Of a DNA stretch of 64,000 nucleotides, positions 23,116 to 34,859 are shown piece after piece. Both the position numbers and the translations under genes were made by a program. Each line of letters opens with the position of its first letter. The first letter of the stretch is position 1. The stretch is from Megachile rotundata (Eukaryota > Arthropoda > Insecta > Hymenoptera > Megachilidae), in the NCBI RefSeq assembly GCF_050947335.1, contig NC_134988.1, positions 6,200,001-6,264,000 of the forward strand. Reading direction: 5' to 3'. The notes below the pieces were generated by a model that was not told the DNA's origin, made no database searches, and worked only from the letters and a program-made list of their open reading frames with translations.

Positions 23116-24195
23116 TAGTATTTAATATAAAAGATTATCAAACGCAAAAATACAATTTATTATTAAATTAAATATTAAATAATAAATACTATTATAATTT
23201 ATTATATAAAATATTAAGTAATAAATAGTGTTACAAAATAGCCATATTAAAAGTCATTAATTTTTGCTCTCGACAGGGGTGATATTCGACTCACAAGTTT
23301 CCAAGAAAACTACAAAAATCATTTCCAGCGACTAAAAACAATACAAGGTGAAATTCAACACACGAAGGGTTGACGATTACGCGGCATAAATAGTTGGTAG
23401 GAAGTTTTATCAGTGGCTATGAAGTGCAGACATGAGAACGATTGCGGAGTGTGTATAACCGGTACAACTACCCCGGTGTCTTAAAGACGATTGAAAGTTA
23501 TTTGCTGTCGGACAAGTTGAGAACAAACGATAAATGACTACGATTAAAGGTTCTCGGTAGCGTGGCAATCAATTGCTCTTGATAGAACGGATCAGTGAAT
23601 ACGAGAACGAAGCACTCCTTTGGTCTGGCCGCCTATTAAAAATACTTAACTTGGCCGGTCGTCGACCCAAGCTTCGTCGATACCATCGACATGCAAATGT
23701 AGTCCGCGTGTGCCTACATATTTATGCATTCTTCGATTCTAACACTCGCCAGCTTTATTCGCCTCGTATCGGCCGCTTTCCAGCCGAGTTTCATTACGGA
23801 GCCGAGTAATGCGTATTCGCAGATCCGATTTACCTAACCGACTGTGCATGTGTGTAACCGGGAATTTTCTAACGATTCCTGCCACGTGCTGCCGGGCCAA
23901 TTTATGACTCTAACGCGAGAACATTAAGCATGGATTGGGTAATTATAGGCGGGGCAATTACAGCGAGAACAGACGTGTTATTAAGTTAACACGAGGGTCG
24001 AATGAAAAAGTGTTACCATTTTATGACGAAACTAGATTTTACATTGTGGAACTTGTTTCTGAAACAGTCTGTATTCGAAGGAAGCGAGATATTGTATCAT
24101 GAAATGACTTTTTTATTTGGACAGTCAAAGCTTGTTACTATGTTGAAAACGAGTAATACTGCACGTTCGTTAACGAACAATACTTTGTTCTAACG
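23116..24195. other. Unique block with CpG-rich core, no gene recognised
   Basis: AT-rich to about 23260, then CpG-bearing sequence at 23370-23990. The plus frame 23573-23809 (78 codons) starts at TTG and has no splice support. Possible regulatory sequence. Confidence 0.4.
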
Positions 24196-24199
24196 AACG

Positions 24200-25430
24200 G
24201 TCAGCCGTTTTGTATTTATAATCTCTATGGGGCATTTATGCAGTTGTTTTCTTTGGTCTTTCAGCTTTAAATTGGTATATCATACATACTATTCTGAAAT
24301 AGTTTTATGTTATGAATTTGTGTCTCAATTTACGCATCGAATTTATGTATTGAAGTCTCTTGTTTATTACATAAAAATATCATCGTTTGGTATACGTGAC
24401 GTTTCGCTTTTTTTTGTTAATAATATTGATAGGGAATTTATGCAGTTATTTTCCTTAGGTCTTAAGCTTTAAATTGATGTCCCGCAAGAACCCTTGTGAA
24501 ATATTTTTATGTTATGAATTTATGTCAGAACTTATAAGTTTCGATATCGGTTATTTGTTATGTAAGAATGTCATTATTTGGTCTGAATGATTGTCCGCCA
24601 TTTTGTGTTGACAATATCGATGGGGCATTTACACAGTTGTTCTTTTTGGTCTTTCAGCTTTAAATTGGTGTATCATACGTGCTATTTTAAAATACTTTTA
24701 TGTTATGAATTTTTGTCAAAACTTATAAGTTTCGATATCGGTTATTTGTTATATAAGAATGTCATTATTTGGTCTGAATGATTATCCGCCATTTTATGTT
24801 GACAATATCGATGGTGCATTTACACAGCTACTTTCCTTAGATTTCAAGCTTTAAATCAATATATTACAAAGGTTACTACGAAGTACTTTTATGTCATGAA
24901 ATCGTATCGGAAATTAATCAACCTGATGCATCTTATTGTTTACAGTCATTACTGTTTGAAGCCAATAACTCGCCATTTTTTGATACGAATATCGATGGTA
25001 TATTTACACAAATATTTTCCGCATATTTCAAGCTTTAAATTGATATGTCACACATGCCATTTTGAGATACATTTATGTCACGAATATTTGTCAGAACGTT
25101 TTGAAATGTGGCATTCGACATGTAAAAATTGTAACTGCACAATTAACCACCATTTTGTATTAGGAATATCAATATCTTTACATAGTCATTTTCAATGGTC
25201 TTCAAACTTTAAATTAATACGTCATAACTGACATTTTAAGATACATGTCATGAAATTCTATTAGATGTTAATTACATATTATTGATCAAAGCAATAATTG
25301 TTTGAGGCCGACAGCTAGGTATTTTATAAATTGAATATCGGTTAAATATTTGTGTAGTAATTTTCGTTAAACTTTAAGCTTAAAATGTATACATGTTGAG
25401 TGGCACGACGCTTTTATGTCATAAAATTAT
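24200..25430 (+). repeat. ~191-bp satellite array, plus orientation
   Basis: About seven monomers. ACAATATCGATGG recurs at 24611 and 24802, 191 bp apart. Conserved landmarks are GCCATTTTGT, TCGATGGGGCATTTACACAG, CAGCTTTAAATTGRTRTATC and ACTTTTATGTTATGAA. The last unit (25300) carries TGAGGCCGACAGCTAGG, also seen in other arrays. Inner monomers are nearly identical and outer ones diverge. Confidence 0.92.
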
Positions 25431-27064
25431 CCGAGAAGTTCCAGATTCTGAAACCGTCCATTTGCAGCAGCTTAACACTTTAACGCATAGTAGGTCATCT
25501 GTTCAGCTTTTACTAAATTTTTCGCTTTAAGCGCTCGGTGTACATTTCCATTCTCCCTTCGATATCAATAGAAAAGAGGAAAACTCTCGGGAAACGCGTA
25601 ACCGTGTAACGCGATATTCCGCTTTACGGCGAGCGTACGAAATAAAAGGGCGACTGTATCCTTTTCCCGAGGCAACATTCCAAGGAAAAGGTCGAGGTAA
25701 AATGCCGTGGAATTGGAGGGTGGGCGTGAGACCATCTAGAAAACGACAAATCGTAGGCATCGGGACGAAACGAAGGTGAGAAGAGGGTCGCAGGAGAAAA
25801 AAGGAATGGCGGACAGTCGCATTTAAAAATGCAATCAGGATAATAGCGAGGCGGTTCCGTGAAGGAACAACTCTCGTTCCTCTTTAATATGTCTCTGTTA
25901 GTTTCCTTCACGAGGCTCTACCCTCGTTGTTTCGTCATCTCTGCATCCCTCTTCGCGAGTTCTTCCCCCTCGTGCACCGATTTGCTCGCCTTCCGACACG
26001 TGTTTGCCCGTGAAACACGCTCTTTGTCCCTGGGCTTTAATTTATTAAAAGCGCGAAAGGCAACGTCTGCCGGAGGAAATTATGGGAACAAGTGCAGGGA
26101 AATCACGCGGGTGTCGTGCAAATACGAATGAAAGTGATAATACGGGAAATAAAATGATTACCTCACCGAACCGACTGTGAGCATTTCTTCTGCCGGAAAC
26201 ACGCCTCATGCACTTTTAACAAAATTAAAGATTTCTCAAAGCTACTGAACCTAAAAATGATTAAATACCCCACAAAATATTTATCATTACATTTGATCAT
26301 TAACAATTTTATCTTTATAATTTAACACGGTATTTTTGTTTACTGAAATTTTTATGTATTTACGTACGGTGACATATGTGATTTTTAATTAAAAAGAAAA
26401 TTTAAGCTGATTAGTTTTCAAGATGTATTTTTAATTCCCGTAGGATGGCGGTATTTTTATTCGAATAATCTCAGTCAGTCCGTCAAAGGAGTACAGCAAG
26501 TACATTAATTTCGGGACGACACCCTGAACGCAAACTTACACACGAGCCGTGTGTGCGTGTGTGGTCGCGTATAGGTGGTCCAGAATAGTGACCACGACAC
26601 GGTATATAGCGACGGCTAAACCCTACTAAAGCTCGTAATGTATAGCCTAGCACAACCCGTGCTACGCCCTCTGGCCAAACCCTACGATCCCTCTCTGCCC
26701 CTTCTCTCCCTCCTCTGCCACGATTCTGTCTCCCTCCAGCGTCCCTTCTCGGTCTCTCTTTCGTGTACATCGCTTTTCTGCTACTTTCTGTCCCTCGTAC
26801 CGATGGTAACTAGAAGACCCCTAGGATGTTATCGACCTATCGCGATGGATTTAACGAGTCGCTGATTAATTACGTCGAGCCGCGCTCGATCTAGTCCGTT
26901 TAATCCTAAAATACCGTGGCAGGGTCTGATTTGACCCTGTCGGAAATAGATAGTAGTGTTATTCAGTGTACTGTGAACTGCTGTAAATTACCATATGTTA
27001 TATTGCCTTGTGTTGTATTACGACGCATTAAATGCGTTTTAGATTTGGATTGTATTATTACGCA
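25431..27064. other. Unique region with two CpG-rich blocks
   Basis: Blocks at about 25530-26130 and 26480-26900 are CpG- and CT-rich. An AT-rich spacer lies between (26200-26470). The overlapping open frames of 75-95 codons on both strands are typical of CpG-rich non-coding DNA. No gene is recognised. Confidence 0.4.
26920..26939. other. Perfect short hairpin
   Basis: CAGGGTC and GACCCTG flank a six-base TGATTT spacer. The stem is perfect over seven pairs. It is too short to assign a role and could be a decayed element end or chance. Confidence 0.5.
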
Positions 27065-28400
27065 TTGGATTGACACGGGTTAAATTTCTGTGCGTTAGAC
27101 TACTACCTGTTAGATTACTACGTGCTAGATTATTACGCTATCAACTGCCACGCGGTAAATTACTACGCGTTAGTTCGGCATGCGTTAGATTACGACGCGT
27201 TAAATTACCATGTGTTAGATTACCACTCGTTAGATTATCAACCGTTAGATTTCCACGTGTGAGACTGTTACGCATTAAATTACTACGCGTTAGTTTGTTA
27301 AGCGTTGGATTATCACCCGTTAGATTATTACGTGCCAGGTTATTACGCATTAAATTATTACGTGTTAAATTGGTACGCGTTAGTTTATTGCGCGTTAGAT
27401 TGCCACCCGTTAGATTATCACCCGCTAGATTATTACGCATTAAATTATTACGTGTTATATTGCTACGCGTTAGTTTATTGCGCGTTAAATTGCCTCCCGT
27501 TAGATTATCACTCGTCAGATTGATACGTATTAAATTAGTACGCATTAGTTTGTTAAGTGTTAGATTGTTAGATGTTAGATTACCACCCGTTATATTATTA
27601 CGCGTTAGATTACAACGCACCAGGTTGCTACACATTAAATTACTACGTGTTAAATTGTTACGCGTTAAATTATTACGCGTTAGATTACCGTCCGTTAGAT
27701 TATAACGCACCAGGTTGCTACGCATTAAATTGTTACGCGATAGTTTGTTAAGCGTTAGATTACCGCCCGTTAGATTACAACGCGCCAGGTTGCTACGCAT
27801 TAAATTACTACGTGTTAAATTGCTACGCGTTAGTTTATTAAGCGTTAGATTGCCACCCGTTAGATTATCACTCATCAGATTGGTACGTATTAAATTAATT
27901 AGTAGCATTAGTTTGCCAAGCGTTAGATTATCACACGCTATATTACCACCCGTTAGATTATTACGCGTTCGATTACGAAGCAATAGATTATTACCCATTA
28001 GATTACTGTGCATTGAACCGCAACGCGTTAAATTGTCGCGTGTTAAATTGTTAGACGTTAGATTATCACCCGTTAGACTACGAATCATTAGATTACCACA
28101 CGCCAAATAATCACGCGATTACCAAGTATCAGATTACCACCCATTAGATCACTATACATGAAATTACAACAAATTAAATTGCTAAGCATTAAATTGTTAC
28201 GTGTTATCACTCGTTAGATTACGACGCGTCAGATTACCACGCAGATTGCCACGCATTAAATTACGACGCGTTAATTTGTCACGCATTAGATTACTACACG
28301 CCAGATTAGGAAGCGTCAGATTTCTACACGTTCGACTATTAGGCGTTAGATTACCACCCGTTCAGTTACCACCCGTTAAAATATCAAGCGTTTCATTTCC
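27065..28400 (-). repeat. 15/30-bp minisatellite, array 2 (minus orientation)
   Basis: The reverse complement of the array at 22.6-23.1 kb: CGTTAGATTACCACC and CGTTAGATTATTACG type 15-mers, about 90 in all, more diverged than array 1. Frames stay open for 321 codons on minus (27141-28106) and 211 on plus, a consequence of the 15-bp period and the stop-free unit. No promoter, start context or non-repeat domain supports a gene. Edge units at 28100-28400 show 13-17 bp spacing. Confidence 0.95.
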
Positions 28401-28913
28401 ATTAAGTTCAAATTTTTAAATTATCCAATTCTCCGATGCGTTTCTAAATTTCCATATTCGGAATTTCTGTACTTAAAAGATTCTGTGCTTAAAAGATTTC
28501 CAACTTTTTAAATTGGCAGATTTCAATATTGTCAAATTGTTAAATTTAAAAATTCCTCAATTACATATTTTAGAAAAAATTTTATTTGGCCTGTGAAATA
28601 TATTATTAATCCCAAAACTTCTCAAATTGGAAACATATGCTTAAACCATCACACTTCTGTTTGCGGTAATATAACGAGAGTCTATGTACTTCCATTCAAT
28701 TCCTCTACTTCTCAATCAACTTCTACAGTCATTATGATAAAAGAACTTTTCTTTATATAGTACTATATATATTCTATACTACATTCTATATACATGTGTA
28801 CAATTTATATGATCTATACTGTATATGTTTATTCTACATAATACGTCATATATGTATAATTTATTTCTAATCTATCTATATAAATTAGAGGTAAATATGC
28901 AAGAAAGTTAAAT
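28401..28913. other. AT-rich unique sequence
   Basis: Contains short TTAAAATT-type words and a TATA/CTATAC-rich stretch at 28757-28880. No gene or larger repeat is recognised. Confidence 0.55.
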
Positions 28914-28957
28914 TAACCTAACCTAACCTAACATAACATAACTGAACCTAACCTCCC
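28914..28957. repeat. Short interstitial (CCTAA)n tract
   Basis: AACCTAACCTAACCTAACATA followed by variant CATAA and CCTAA units. CCTAA is the complement of TTAGG, the common insect telomere repeat. Similar short tracts occur at about 48911, 50680 and 50900. Such tracts are scattered in many insect genomes and do not indicate a telomere. Confidence 0.75.
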
Positions 28958-29604
28958 TCTGACAATCCTTGTTTACGAAAAATTTAAAAAAAGAATACGA
29001 AAATTTGTAAAAATTCCTATTCTGCATAATTACCATATCCACTACACGTTTATTCCGTATAATCCATCACTCTCTTAGTTAAATGAATTCAAGCTTCCCC
29101 CATTACTCCAAAAATGTGAGGCCGTTAGTAATATTCTTCCCTGGGATTTTTCTACCGTAGTTTTATCCTCGTGAATGGAATCTTGTTGATTCAGTGCATT
29201 CAGGGTAACGGTCAGATAACGAGACGAGTCTTTAAAGCCTTCGTTCTGGCATCACAAATCACCTTAAGCACGTTAGGATTAAGGTTGGCAGCAGTGGCGG
29301 AGGCGGTTGCGCCGACTCCAATTACGCTCACCGACCCCGTCCGTTCGCCTATATCCCCTTGCTCTCGTGCTGTTTTCTTAAACCTAAATTTATTGTTTAT
29401 TCTCCGGTGGTAGTTCGACCGGGGTGTTTCTCGTGGGAGACACGGTTAATAAATCTCCGTCGTGTTCCTTCCGCGTCGACTAGGAAAACAAGGTCCTTTT
29501 GCCGCCGGTTCCCCGCGGTACTTTCTTACGCGTCACTTCCGGTGACGTCTTCTTCCGTGGCAGCTAAACAGCTGCTTGAAAACAACGGGCAAATTAAAGA
29601 AAAC
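28958..29604. other. Unique sequence with CpG-rich block
   Basis: About 29180-29600 is CpG-rich, and overlapping plus-strand frames of 80-84 codons occur. Neither is protein-like or supported by splice sites. Possible regulatory region. Confidence 0.4.
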
Positions 29605-30830
29605 AGGGGTTGATCGGGCTTTGGGACGTTTTTCGAACGGTTAGGAGGTAATTAATGACAGAATGATTTTCTTCTGATTTTATTCGTTTTCTTGTATTGG
29701 AAATATTAAAACCTCATTGTAGGAATAATATATGCATAATTATTACTAGGGGTTGATTGAGCTATAAGGTACTTCTGAAGGTATTAGTCAAAGAGACAAC
29801 ATATTTTTACTCATGGTATGCTGAAAATATTGAAACTTAATTCTGTAGTAAAATAGTAGCAGTAAAATAGAATTGTTATTAGTGGTTGATTGGGGTTGGC
29901 GCAATTTTGGAAATAATTATGGATCAGTGAGAATAAAGTTATATATCTAAACTCATAGTAATAATGTTCAAATTTAAGTACATAGAAAAGTGACAAAGAT
30001 GAAAGTAGTGCAAATAGGGGTAGATTGGAGTTTATAGTACTTTTCGAACGATTATGAGACAATTAGTGGCAGAATTGATTTCTTCTAATTTTATTCGTTT
30101 GATCTTGTACTGGAAATATTAAAATTTCGTTGTAGGAATAATATATAATTATTACTAGGAGATGATTGGGCTTCAGGGTACTTCTGAAAGTAGTAGTCAG
30201 ATAGGCAACATTTCTTTGCTTTATTTTAGATTGAAAATATTGAAATTTAACTTCATAGTAAAATAGTTGAGAATTGTTGTTGGTGGTTGATTGAGGTTGA
30301 TGCGATTTTTTAAATAATTATGGATCAATCAGAATAGAGTTATTTATTTAAGCTTGTACTAGTAATATTCAAATTTAAGTGCATAGAAAAATAACAAAGA
30401 TGAAAGTGGAGGAAATAGGGGTTGATTGTGAACTATGACGTTTTTAGAACAATTACGCAACATATAGTAAGAGAATAATTTTTTTATTTTTTTTATTGGC
30501 TCATTCTTGTACCATAAATATTGTAATGTAACTTAAAAGGAAATCAACCCCTAATTATTGTCAGTGGTTGATTGGAATGGATGCTATTTTTGATGGGTAA
30601 ATTGGTATAAAAATGTTTATTTATTTTTGTAGTAACAGTCTAGTTTAACTGTACAGAGAAATAGGGATGAAGTTACAGAAAATAGAGGTTGTTTTTAATG
30701 TTTAGAATGACTATGACTCAAATAACTATAATACCGTATCTCTTTCATTTTTAACTATCTTTTTATGCTATATAGCTGAAGATTTAACAATATAAGTATT
30801 AATAAAGGGGTTGAATGTATTTTTGTATCA
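29605..30830. repeat. Three-monomer higher-order satellite (~136-bp monomers, ~405-bp unit)
   Basis: Monomers start with AGGGGTTGATTG-like sequence at 29605, 29748, 29881, 30016, 30157, 30282, 30417, about 30561 and about 30681. Adjacent monomers differ clearly. Monomers three apart are much more alike: AGAATGATTTTCTTCTGATT at 29670 resembles 30075, and AATAATTATGGATCAGTGAG resembles 30314. This gives an A-B-C higher-order unit of 401-411 bp. The last monomers are decayed. Confidence 0.9.
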
Positions 30831-32200
30831 ATTTTAAATTAATTAGTGCAACATCCATTTCTGATTTTTTATACATTAACTTGAATTATTGTGTAAAAAA
30901 TCAGTGACAAACTATCTTAAAATGTAATAACTTATATTTAAAATTTGAAAAAAAAAATAAATTAAGAGTGATACGTGGTATTTAATTTGATAGAGGAGTA
31001 TTAATAATATTTCTAATTTATACAAAAACAGTTTAGTAAGTCTATTTATTTCCGAAGTCGGTTGTTACATTATTCATGAAAATGTGATAAAAGATATTCT
31101 AAAGTTACTCATACTTTTTATAAATTTTATAAATTGAGAAAATGAAATTACACCCCTGCTTGCGTTACGAACGGGAGTCTATTATTATTCAGACGTGCTG
31201 TATTTAATTTTGCAAGGACGAAAAATTATGAAGAAACAGCTTATTAAAAAATAATTACACTTCCAAGAATATATTGTCGACTACACAAATATTCTTCAAT
31301 AACCTATAAATGAAGTAAATAATATTAAAACTTTATATCTTAATGGAGAACTTATTGAACGCATGTTGAATTATTGAAGGTTATCCTATAACATTCTTTA
31401 CTTTTTATATGCTTTTATTTATAGAATTAAATTTAATTTTCGATACTAAATCGTTCGTTTATAAATAGTTCTTCACTAGCGATGTTTAAATATTTTACGC
31501 TACAAAAATATTACGCTTTTAATATTAACTAAAATTTTAATGTTATTACGCTAAAAATATTAGCTAAAAATTTGCGCTAATGAAAAATATTCACGCTATA
31601 AATTTGATTGAAAAATACTTCAATTAAAAAATAATTCTTCACATAACAGACGTTCATATTTCAATAAAATATCTAAAATTAACTCAAATTTAGTTAAGGA
31701 AATTTTCAGTTCTTCCAAAATTAAATATTTTTTTAAAGACATTCCCTTAAAAATTCGAACATGCAAAATGAATAAATCTTCACATTACACAAAATGTAAA
31801 ATTAATTCAATTTTCCTCTCACAAATATTTCTTCGTATGATAGTAAATTATGTTATGATACAAAAATCTAGAATTCAATCAACTTTGGTCAAACAATAAT
31901 TCTTCACATTTCCAGTTTCTATGTTACATACAAATATCTAAAACCGAGTCAATTTTAATCAAAAAATAATTTGTCAACTCCACTAAAATTAAATATTTTT
32001 CAAAGTTGTGTCTCAAAAATTTAGACAAAATAAATAAATCTTCACCTTACACAAAATGTAAAATTAATTTAATTGTACTATAACAAACAGTGCTTCGTAT
32101 AATATTAAATTATGTTAAAATAACAAATGTAAAATTTGACAGAGTTTGATTAGCAAGAGTACACATCGGATGATAGCGAGAACAAAAACCGAAAGGAAAA
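30831..32200. other. AT-rich non-coding sequence
   Basis: No gene. Includes reiterated ATTACGCT/ATATTTCACGC words at 31490-31610 and a duplicated segment described separately. Confidence 0.55.
31716..32085. repeat. ~265-bp tandem duplication, AT-rich
   Basis: AAATAAATCTTCAC(A/C)TTACACAAAATGTAAAATTAAT-like sequence and the preceding AAAATTAAATATTTTT segment occur at about 31716-31820 and again at 31980-32085, roughly 265 bp apart. Confidence 0.7.
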
Positions 32201-32895
32201 TAATTTTTCCGGGCATCAATATACAGTTGTGTAGTTAAATGGATGACATTTTTCTGCCTGTATCAGCGATAACAGCAAATCGAACGTTAGTTCATTTGTT
32301 CGCCATTTCACCACTCGACGAACCAATCTACGCGTGCTCGAGACAATTGAAATGACGACAAATATGAAAGAAATCAAGTAGCCGTGCTCTGTTGGTCGCC
32401 GCACAGAAATTGTTGTTGCCATTTTTTTTCTTTTTTTTTTTTTAAACGAACACGCCAATTACATCGGACGTCGAGGCAATTGTAACTGGGACAATTTCCC
32501 TATCGGTGTCAATTAGACCGGTTTTAATACCTCTCGGCCGTTCGCGAACCCCATCCTCGCAGTTGGACCAACGATAAAATGAAAAAAAAAAAAGAAAAAA
32601 AATGGTCGATGGAACGGGGAAACGAGATCGCCGATTTCCCTCGATTTACTCTACCCAACGATGGGAATTGGCGAATGGGTTTGCCCATTGGAAACTGCTT
32701 GATACCGTTTCGTCTCACGCACCCAACGAAATTTACGATTGCTATAAAATGACTCTAAACGAGACGCCTGAAGGAAAAGGGAAGAAGAGTTATCGTGAAA
32801 AGGAAAAGCGAAAGATTGAGAGACCTTGCAGATTTATGCACTTTAGACGTCCAATTAGGATCGTAGGCAATGTTATTTCAAGTTACTGAATTTGT
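32201..32895. other. Unique CpG-bearing block, no gene recognised
   Basis: Contains poly-T (32416-32444) and poly-A (32580-32600) runs. A 95-codon plus frame at 32602-32889 is open with mixed composition but begins at the poly-A edge at ATG without splice signals. An overlapping minus frame (32216-32458) includes a lysine run from the T tract. Confidence 0.4.
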
Positions 32896-34025
32896 TGGGT
32901 TCTGCAGTTGAGAATTTACAAGGTTTTCGATTTTTACATTTACGGATTTATTAAGTTTTTAAGTCACATTTATGAATTTTTTAAATTACGAATTAATGAA
33001 TTTTTAGATTTTTGAATTTGAAGTTTTAAGATTACAATTTTTCATTTTTCAATTTTTCAGTTTTTCAATTTTTCAATTTTTCAATTTTGCAATTTTGCAA
33101 TTTTTCAATTTTTCAATTTTTCAAATTTTAGAACTACTAAATTCCAAAATATCCAGTTTTACAAATTTTTAGTCTTCAGATCCTCAAATTTCTAGATTTC
33201 CAACTTTCCTAATACTCGAATTCCTGAATTTTCAAATTTTCTAATATTTTCCCAAATATCAGAATATTCATGTGTCACATTTCCATCTTTTCAGTTCCCC
33301 AAATTCATAAATTTATGAATGTATTAATATGTAAATTCAGAAATGATATTCTTAAATTCTTAAATTCTTACATTCTTAAATCCTTAAATCCTGAAATCCT
33401 GAAATCCTTAAATTCTTAAATTATTAAATTCTCCAATTCCTAAATTAGAAATTCCTGAATTTTTAAATTGTTAAATTGTTGAATTGTTGAGTTGTTGAAT
33501 TCTTAACTTCCTCAATTTCCATTATTTTAAGCGTCCCAATTAAAAAATGTTCAAAATATTAAATTCTCGATTTGTCCAATCTTCAGACCTTCAAATTGTC
33601 AAATTTCGAAATATTAAATTTCACAAATTGCAAAATTTTTAACTTCAAAATTTCCAATAATAGTTCTTAATTATCTAGATTCATAAACTTGCAAATCTCA
33701 AAATCACCATATTTCTTATTTTTTTAATAAAAAGTTTTCAAATTTCTGAATTGTTTTCAAAACTTCTAAACTTCTAAATTCCTAAATTAAAAATTTTTAT
33801 TTTCTAAATTATTAAATTTCCAAATTTGCCAAATTTGCCAAAAATTACAAAATCGAAGTTCCAATGTTCTTGAAGCCCTAAATTCTGAAACCTTCAAAAC
33901 TTCAAATACCCCAATTTCAAGTGCCCAAATACTCAAAATTCTAATTTTCAAAATTTTCGAAATTATAACTTTCAAGGTTTTGTCTTACCCAAATTCTTAA
34001 ATTTTCAAATACTCATATATCCACG
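32896..34025. repeat. Degenerate A/T word repeats (TTTTTCAA, TTAAATTC types)
   Basis: Contains a local run of TTTTTCAA-type 8-mers at 33035-33125 and TTCTTAAA/CCTGAAAT 8-mers at 33350-33425. The rest is irregular AAATTTC words as at 5.0 and 63.2 kb. No coding. Confidence 0.75.
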
Positions 34026-34859
34026 TTCCTCCCTAAAATTCGTTGAGATCTCAAAATGGCCGTACCCTTATCTATCACATTTCCCAATTATAGAGCAGAG
34101 TCGTGTCTCCCAATTATAAAAACGCTCACTTTTATCAACAAAACATATACAAAAAATTTTATTAAAAATAAAACGCCCATTGTCACTATAAAAAACACCC
34201 GTCTAAACAGCGTATAATTCCACAGCAAGCCGATACGATAAGGTGGAATCGGATCGTTGAAACCGGGAAACGAGTATGATCGTAACTAGAACGATTTCCA
34301 CGATCGGGACCGGGGTAGTAACGCGTGACGGGCAGTAGGATTAAAAAATTGGGGAAGAAGCGGAAAAATTCGTGTCCCGTGGCGTATCTACGTGCAGGCC
34401 AATAGATATCGATCCCGGTGTCTCTATTCGGCGTACACGACTCTCGACGGGGTGAGTTATATACCGCAGCCAGCCGCCACGCTAGAGTAACCTCCCTTGT
34501 ACACGCTTTCGGGAACGTGTGTGCTTGTAAAAACACCGATATCGTTATTTATGTATCGCGTCGATGCTAGGCATTGCTTATATATCTCATCCCCCAAATG
34601 CCTGCCTCTCCCTCTATCGCCTGTAGCCCCCTTCCTCTTCTTTCCGCGGGTGCAACTTCGTCGGTAAACTTACGGTTAGACTGCGACATTCCGTGGATTT
34701 CTCGGGATTTTCACGCGATATCTTTTGTCTTCTTTATAGCTCAGACGTACCTGTTTATTTTCTTCCGACTGGAGTAATGGATGCGACGGTGTTTAACCGA
34801 GCTAGCGATAGACGATTATGTCGATGACAGCGGAGAATGGATTTCGGGCTGTTACACGG
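34026..34859. other. Unique CpG-bearing block, no gene recognised
   Basis: About 34200-34830 is CpG-rich with dyad-like GATCG/CGATC words (34240-34320). The minus frame 34186-34536 (116 codons) starts from the CpG region and has no identifiable domain. A conserved regulatory element is possible. Confidence 0.4.

Noticed and set aside
22747..23118. Pentapeptide-repeat protein gene in array 1
   Set aside because: All pentapeptides come from the 15-bp unit; the opposite strand is open for 182 codons and no non-repeat domain or start context exists.
26483..26770. 95-codon arginine/glycine-rich minus frame
   Set aside because: Lies on the complement of a CT-rich tract; composition explains it.
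28914..28957. Telomere
   Set aside because: Only three clean CCTAA units plus variants in the middle of other sequence.
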